Shown here: in pieces, positions 7,682-10,916 of the stretch
Layout of the letters: each line of letters opens with the position of its first letter
Position numbering within the stretch: the first letter of the stretch is position 1
Source of the DNA: an uncultured Leptolyngbya sp.
Lineage (GTDB): Bacteria > Cyanobacteriota > Cyanobacteriia > Phormidesmidales > Phormidesmidaceae
NCBI GenBank assembly: GCA_937899365.1
Contig: CALBPH010000848.1
Coordinates: 1-10,916 of the forward strand
Length of the DNA: 10,916 nt
Reading direction: 5' to 3'
The notes under the pieces: model-generated
Databases searched by the model: none
The model's input: the letters and a program-made list of their open reading frames with translations, nothing else
What the model was told of the DNA's origin: nothing
Program-made: the position numbers and the translations under genes

Positions 7682-7772
7682 GCTGTTGCTGATTTAGAGT
7701 ATGAACCGAGCTATGAAATATGCGATACGTCGATGTTTACCAGATAAATTCATACCGGAGATTAGCAACGCC
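7682..7772. mobile_element. MITE-like element 1 (91 bp) with perfect 8-bp target duplication
   Basis: The element is flanked by AGCTTTTT on both sides (7674-7681 and 7773-7780). Its ends are GCTGTTGCTGAT and, on the other strand, GGCGTTGCTAAT (9 of 12 match). The similarity continues inward to a shared G-T-A-T-G-A-A block, giving about 17 matches in 26. It has no coding capacity, so it is a non-autonomous element that would have used a transposase in trans. Read from its right end it resembles element 3 read from the left (both have CGGTATGA and TTTATCTG), so the two lie in opposite orientation. Confidence 0.85.
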
Positions 7773-7837
7773 AGCTTTTTATACATAATTTATACAAGGC
7801 AATCAGCCAAAATCAGAAAATTTGCCGTTGCTAGTTT

Positions 7838-7929
7838 GCCATTACTGATTTAAGTCATACACCAATCTGTTAGCAACACCATACGTCAGCATCGTGCCGA
7901 AAAAATGTATCCCAAGGATTAACAATACC
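7838..7929. mobile_element. MITE-like element 2 (92 bp) with perfect 8-bp target duplication
   Basis: The element is flanked by GCTAGTTT on both sides (7830-7837 and 7930-7937). The left end GCCATTACTGATT matches the family consensus GGCGTTGCTGATT at 10 of 13 positions; the right end is more decayed. Its interior aligns with element 1 in the same orientation, sharing ATACGTC near the middle and GATTA near the right end. Having the most worn terminal repeats, it may be the oldest of the three. Confidence 0.83.
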
Positions 7930-7950
7930 GCTAGTTTTTATAGAAATGGT

Positions 7951-8041
7951 GGCACTGCTGATCCTCGGTATGATTTTATCTGCAAGATACTGTCAAACAG
8001 CATGTCTACCCGATCGGTTTATCCTCTTAATCAGCAGTGGC
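7951..8041. mobile_element. MITE-like element 3 (91 bp) with near-perfect 8-bp target duplication
   Basis: The ends are GGCACTGCTGAT and, on the other strand, GCCACTGCTGAT (11 of 12). The flanks are GAAATGGT (7943-7950) and GAAATGAT (8042-8049), a 7-of-8 match. It has no coding capacity. The best-preserved terminal repeats of the trio suggest it is the youngest, although its target duplication has one change. Only five bases (7938-7942) separate its left duplication from the right duplication of element 2. Confidence 0.83.
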
Positions 8042-8049
8042 GAAATGAT

Positions 8050-8728
8050 TGTTCCTATCACTAAACGCTTTGACGCTATATAAATTTAAAATAAAACGAG
8101 TGTGAAATTACGATTCACTTACCCAAGCAGTTGATACATCCTCAGGCATTGGTGTAGTAACCTTCCTTCAAAGGTTATGTCTAACTCGTATTACGCCAAG
8201 GCTGCTCTAATAAAACGTGTATTTTACTAGAAACATATAAAGCGTTTCTAACGTCTGGCTTTTAGGGCAACGCTGATTAGGAATATGCATAATCTAAAAG
8301 GCATTGGGGCACCTTTAAATTAAACTGCTTACTTTTTCTAGATATTTATGATGGTTCTGTTTTCAACAAACCAACGTTTATGGTGACTATATCTGGTGAA
8401 TTCTTGTGTTTTGTTCTAATCGCTACCGGCTTTAAATGTCCTGGGTCCTGATCGGTTCTCTTTTAAGGACATTATAGGCTATAGGTTACTGGTAACGGTG
8501 TCTGTAAAACCACCTAGTTTATAAATATTCCAATAAGTATCAGCCATCCGACCTAACTTTAGTCAATCTCATCCTGCTGTTTTATTTTTGGATAGTAAAA
8601 GTTATTCGTTAACTGTTATCCACAGGTTGGGCCCATATTTAACCTTACTCTGTCTCTCACTTCTGCATTATTGAATCTAATTCCCAGAAGCTTTTTGGTC
8701 TGCCGCAGGGCACATACGCCGTGATCCT
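8050..8728. other. AT-rich intergenic region without a recognised gene
   Basis: I find no reading frame of useful length, tRNA, rRNA or array. In particular I find no small peptide gene with a double-glycine leader, as might precede a C39 exporter. A stretch at 8266-8295 (starting GGCAACGCTGAT, with TATG at the same offset as in element 3) looks like one end of a fourth decayed mobile element; its partner end is not found. Short inverted repeats are at 8159-8176 (AACCTT/AAGGTT) and 8485-8496 (GTTAC-TG-GTAAC). The promoter of the exporter gene must lie near the end of this stretch, but I cannot place it. Confidence 0.5.
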
Positions 8729-10882
8729 ATGAAGTATTCATTTATTAGCCAGCCCAGAGAAGAAGATTGCGGCATTGCCTGTATCGCAATGGTTGCCAAG
8801 CACTATGGTCAGGAATTTACCCTGTCCTACGTGCGCGAAGTTATGGGAACCGGTCAGTTAGGCGTATCACTCTTAGGTCTTCAGCAGGGGGCTGAAGCCT
8901 TAGGATTTCAAGCACGCTCTGGCCAAGCAACTGACGACATCTTCAGCCGCATACACCGTCTGCCCCTTCCCGCCATTATTCATTGGGGTCGGGACCGTTG
9001 GGTTGTCTTTTACGGCAAACAGCGGGATAAGTATGTGATTGCTGACCCAAGTGTTGGCATTCGGTATCTCAGCGCAGAAGAAATAAAGCGCAACTGGGGC
9101 GATGGAGCAATGCTGCTGCTCGTGCCAGACGAAGCGTTTTATCGCTTATCGACGAATAAACCCAGCAGGCTCTCAGGTGCCATACAACAGGCTTGGCCCT
9201 ATCGCGTCTCTCTACTTCAAGTTCTAGTATACGGACTTTTTATTGGGTTTTTATCCCTAACCGTTCCATTTTTAATTCAATTTATTATTGACGATGTCCT
9301 CAGCGGAGACGATGCTCAACTATTGCCTAGGGTGGCGATGGCAGCTATGGGCTTTTTTATTCTCAAAAGCTTATTAAATTTGGTGCAGGTAACCCTGGTC
9401 GCGAATATCTTCCAACGATTGGAGCTGGGGCTTACCCTAGAGTTTGGTCGGAAGCTGTTAAAGCTACAGCTAAACTTCTAAGAAACAAGACGTAGCGGTG
9501 CATTCGCCAGTCATCTAAAAGATATTACTCGCATTAATGAACTCATTGTCGATGGAGCTGTCCAACTGCCATCGCTGTTTTTTACTGCCGCTGTTTCCCT
9601 GGGGTGCATGCTGTTTTTCTACAGCTATCGCCTAACGCTTTTCTCTCTACTAACAGCCGTAATCATGCTGGGGGCAACGCTAATACTGCTGCCCGTATTT
9701 CAGCTTCGAATTCGGCGTTTGCTATCACTTAAAGCCAAAAATCAGGCGTTGCTGGTAGAGATTTTTAGGGGGGCCATGACGTTTAAGACAACGACAGCCC
9801 AGCCTCAGCTGTGGAAAGAAATGCAGGGGCGGTTTGGTAACTTGGCCAGCAAAAAGGCTGATACCGTACAACTGACGTTTGTAACCAGTCAGCTAGCATC
9901 TTTGGTGTTAGGGATTGGTAGCATTGGGATTTTTGGGTTGGGTAGCACTATGGTGCTCAACCAGGAGTTAACCCTTGGCCAGCTCTTAGCCTTTAGCATC
10001 ATGAGTTATAGCTTCCTAGGGTTTATCCACTTTGTGGTCGAATTCTCAGACAAATTTATGGAGGTTAAAACATCTGTACAGCGGTTTGATGATGTCATCG
10101 ACATGAAAGATGAGAGCCCTGACGATTGGCTTAAACCCCTGGCTGAAATTCCGTCAAATGGTGACATTACCTTTAATCAGGTTAACTTTCACTACCCAGG
10201 TCGGTTCAATTTGCTAGAAACGTTTTCCCTGACAATTCCCGGTGGCAAATCCTCGGCATTAGTGGGAGCATCTGGGTCTGGAAAAAGTACAATTGCTAAA
10301 ATTTTAGCTGGGTTACACCCTTACCAAGCGGGTGAGGTACTGGTGGGACCTTACAATTTGCGTGATTTATCCACTGAATGTGTGCGTCAACAAATTGTTT
10401 TAGTCTCCCAAACAACCCACTTTTGGAGCCGATCAATCTTAGAGAACTTTCAACTATGTGCGCCCAAGGCGGCTTATAAGGAAATTGTGGACGCCTGTCG
10501 AATTACCGGGGCAGACGCATTTATTAATGATTTACCCGATGGCTACTTAACGGCTTTAGGCGAGTTTGGCTCTAATCTCTCAGGAGGACTGCTACAGCGA
10601 TTGGCTATTTCTCGAGCCTTAATACTTAAGCCAGCAATCTTAATTTTGGATGAGTCAACATCTGCTTTAGATCCGTTAAGTGAAGCCGAATTATTGCAAA
10701 AACTATTAGTTCATCGTAAAGGCCACACAACTGTTCTCATTAGTCATCGTTCCAGTGTGAATCGAATTGTTGACTGGGTATCCGTTATCAATAATGGAGA
10801 AGCGGACATTGCGGGGTCTCCCGAGTACTTACTCAAGCAAGAGGGGGGGCATTTGCAATTTTTAGGGGGGGGGCTCACCTAA
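8729..10882 (+). pseudogene. Peptidase-containing (C39) ABC exporter, interrupted by an in-frame stop
   Basis: The intact ancestor would be a membrane protein of about 717 residues that removes double-glycine leaders from peptides and exports them. The C39 peptidase domain (1-135) keeps the catalytic Cys14 in EEDCGIAC and Asp106 in VIADP. The residue expected to be the catalytic His, in the H-[FW]-V-V position, is Arg90 (codon CGT, 8996-8998). Membrane segments begin near 160. TAA at 9479-9481 is codon 251, where a Tyr is expected in F-Y-E-T-R-R-x-G. The same frame then stays open to 10882 with no shift. The C-terminal part carries the rest of the membrane domain and a complete nucleotide-binding domain: GASGSGKST 513-521, Q561, LSGG from 617, D641-E642, H673. 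ATG 8729 begins the usual family N-terminus; its ribosome-binding site is weak. Both lesions fit loss of function. A sequencing error at the stop, or expression as two polypeptides, is less likely. Confidence 0.85.
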
Positions 10883-10916
10883 CCTAGTGGGTGGTCCAAA
10901 CAGTTGGGGAGGCAGC

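Noticed and set aside
7674..8049. Reading the repeated block as a CRISPR array or tandem satellite
   Set aside because: The units are diverged, differ in orientation, and each has its own inverted ends and a different 8-bp flanking duplication. That fits separate transposition events, not an array with spacers.
8050..8728. Small double-glycine-leader peptide gene upstream of the exporter
   Set aside because: The short frames seen (12 to 17 codons) lack a leader pattern and a credible ribosome-binding site.
9608..10882. A separate 424-residue ABC transporter gene starting at ATG 9608
   Set aside because: The frame is continuous with the upstream peptidase part across one stop codon and stays open from 9482. 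The ATG lies within a membrane helix and has no ribosome-binding site.

Overview
The window looks like a piece of a cyanobacterial chromosome. Four exact HIP1 palindromes (GCGATCGC) are visible, far more than chance would give. The proteins also have a cyanobacterial character: an SbcC with a Gln-rich coiled coil, a DUF4912 repeat protein joined to a PstS-like domain, and a C39-peptidase ABC exporter of the type common in filamentous cyanobacteria. I cannot name the genus.

Layout. Positions 1-266 hold no convincing gene, only a perfect 12-bp inverted repeat just past the end of the next gene. Positions 267-3248 (minus strand) encode the ATPase subunit of the SbcCD nuclease, complete and with a central Cys-x-x-Cys zinc hook. 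No sbcD is beside it. A 293-bp divergent spacer follows, then three plus-strand genes that look like one operon (3542-7581): a 130-residue protein of unknown family; a 1008-residue membrane protein (signal peptide, PstS-like binding domain, low-complexity linker, transmembrane helix, three DUF4912-like repeats, and a C-terminal domain homologous to the 130-residue protein); and a 170-residue DUF937-like protein. A hairpin terminator at 7637-7681 closes the set.

Positions 7674-8049 hold three small non-autonomous transposable elements in a row. Each is 91 or 92 bp, has related terminal inverted repeats (consensus near GGCGTTGCTGAT), and is flanked by its own 8-bp target duplication: two perfect, one with a single mismatch. 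I did not recognise a named family. The rest of the AT-rich spacer, up to 8728, shows no gene, only a possible fourth element end at 8266.

Positions 8729-10882 encode a peptidase-containing ABC exporter (C39 peptidase, membrane domain, nucleotide-binding domain) of the kind that cleaves and exports double-glycine leader peptides. It is broken by an in-frame TAA at codon 251, and the expected catalytic His is Arg (residue 90). Long G runs sit at its 3' end. It is best read as a pseudogene, or as a sequence needing verification.

How the genes might work together (inference): the middle operon has the architecture of a transmembrane sensor or scaffold. A periplasmic small-ligand-binding domain is tethered to cytoplasmic DUF4912 repeats and to a domain that is also made as a free cytosolic protein. 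No phosphate-transporter genes lie nearby, so a role in uptake is not supported. This operon is the best candidate here for an undescribed system.
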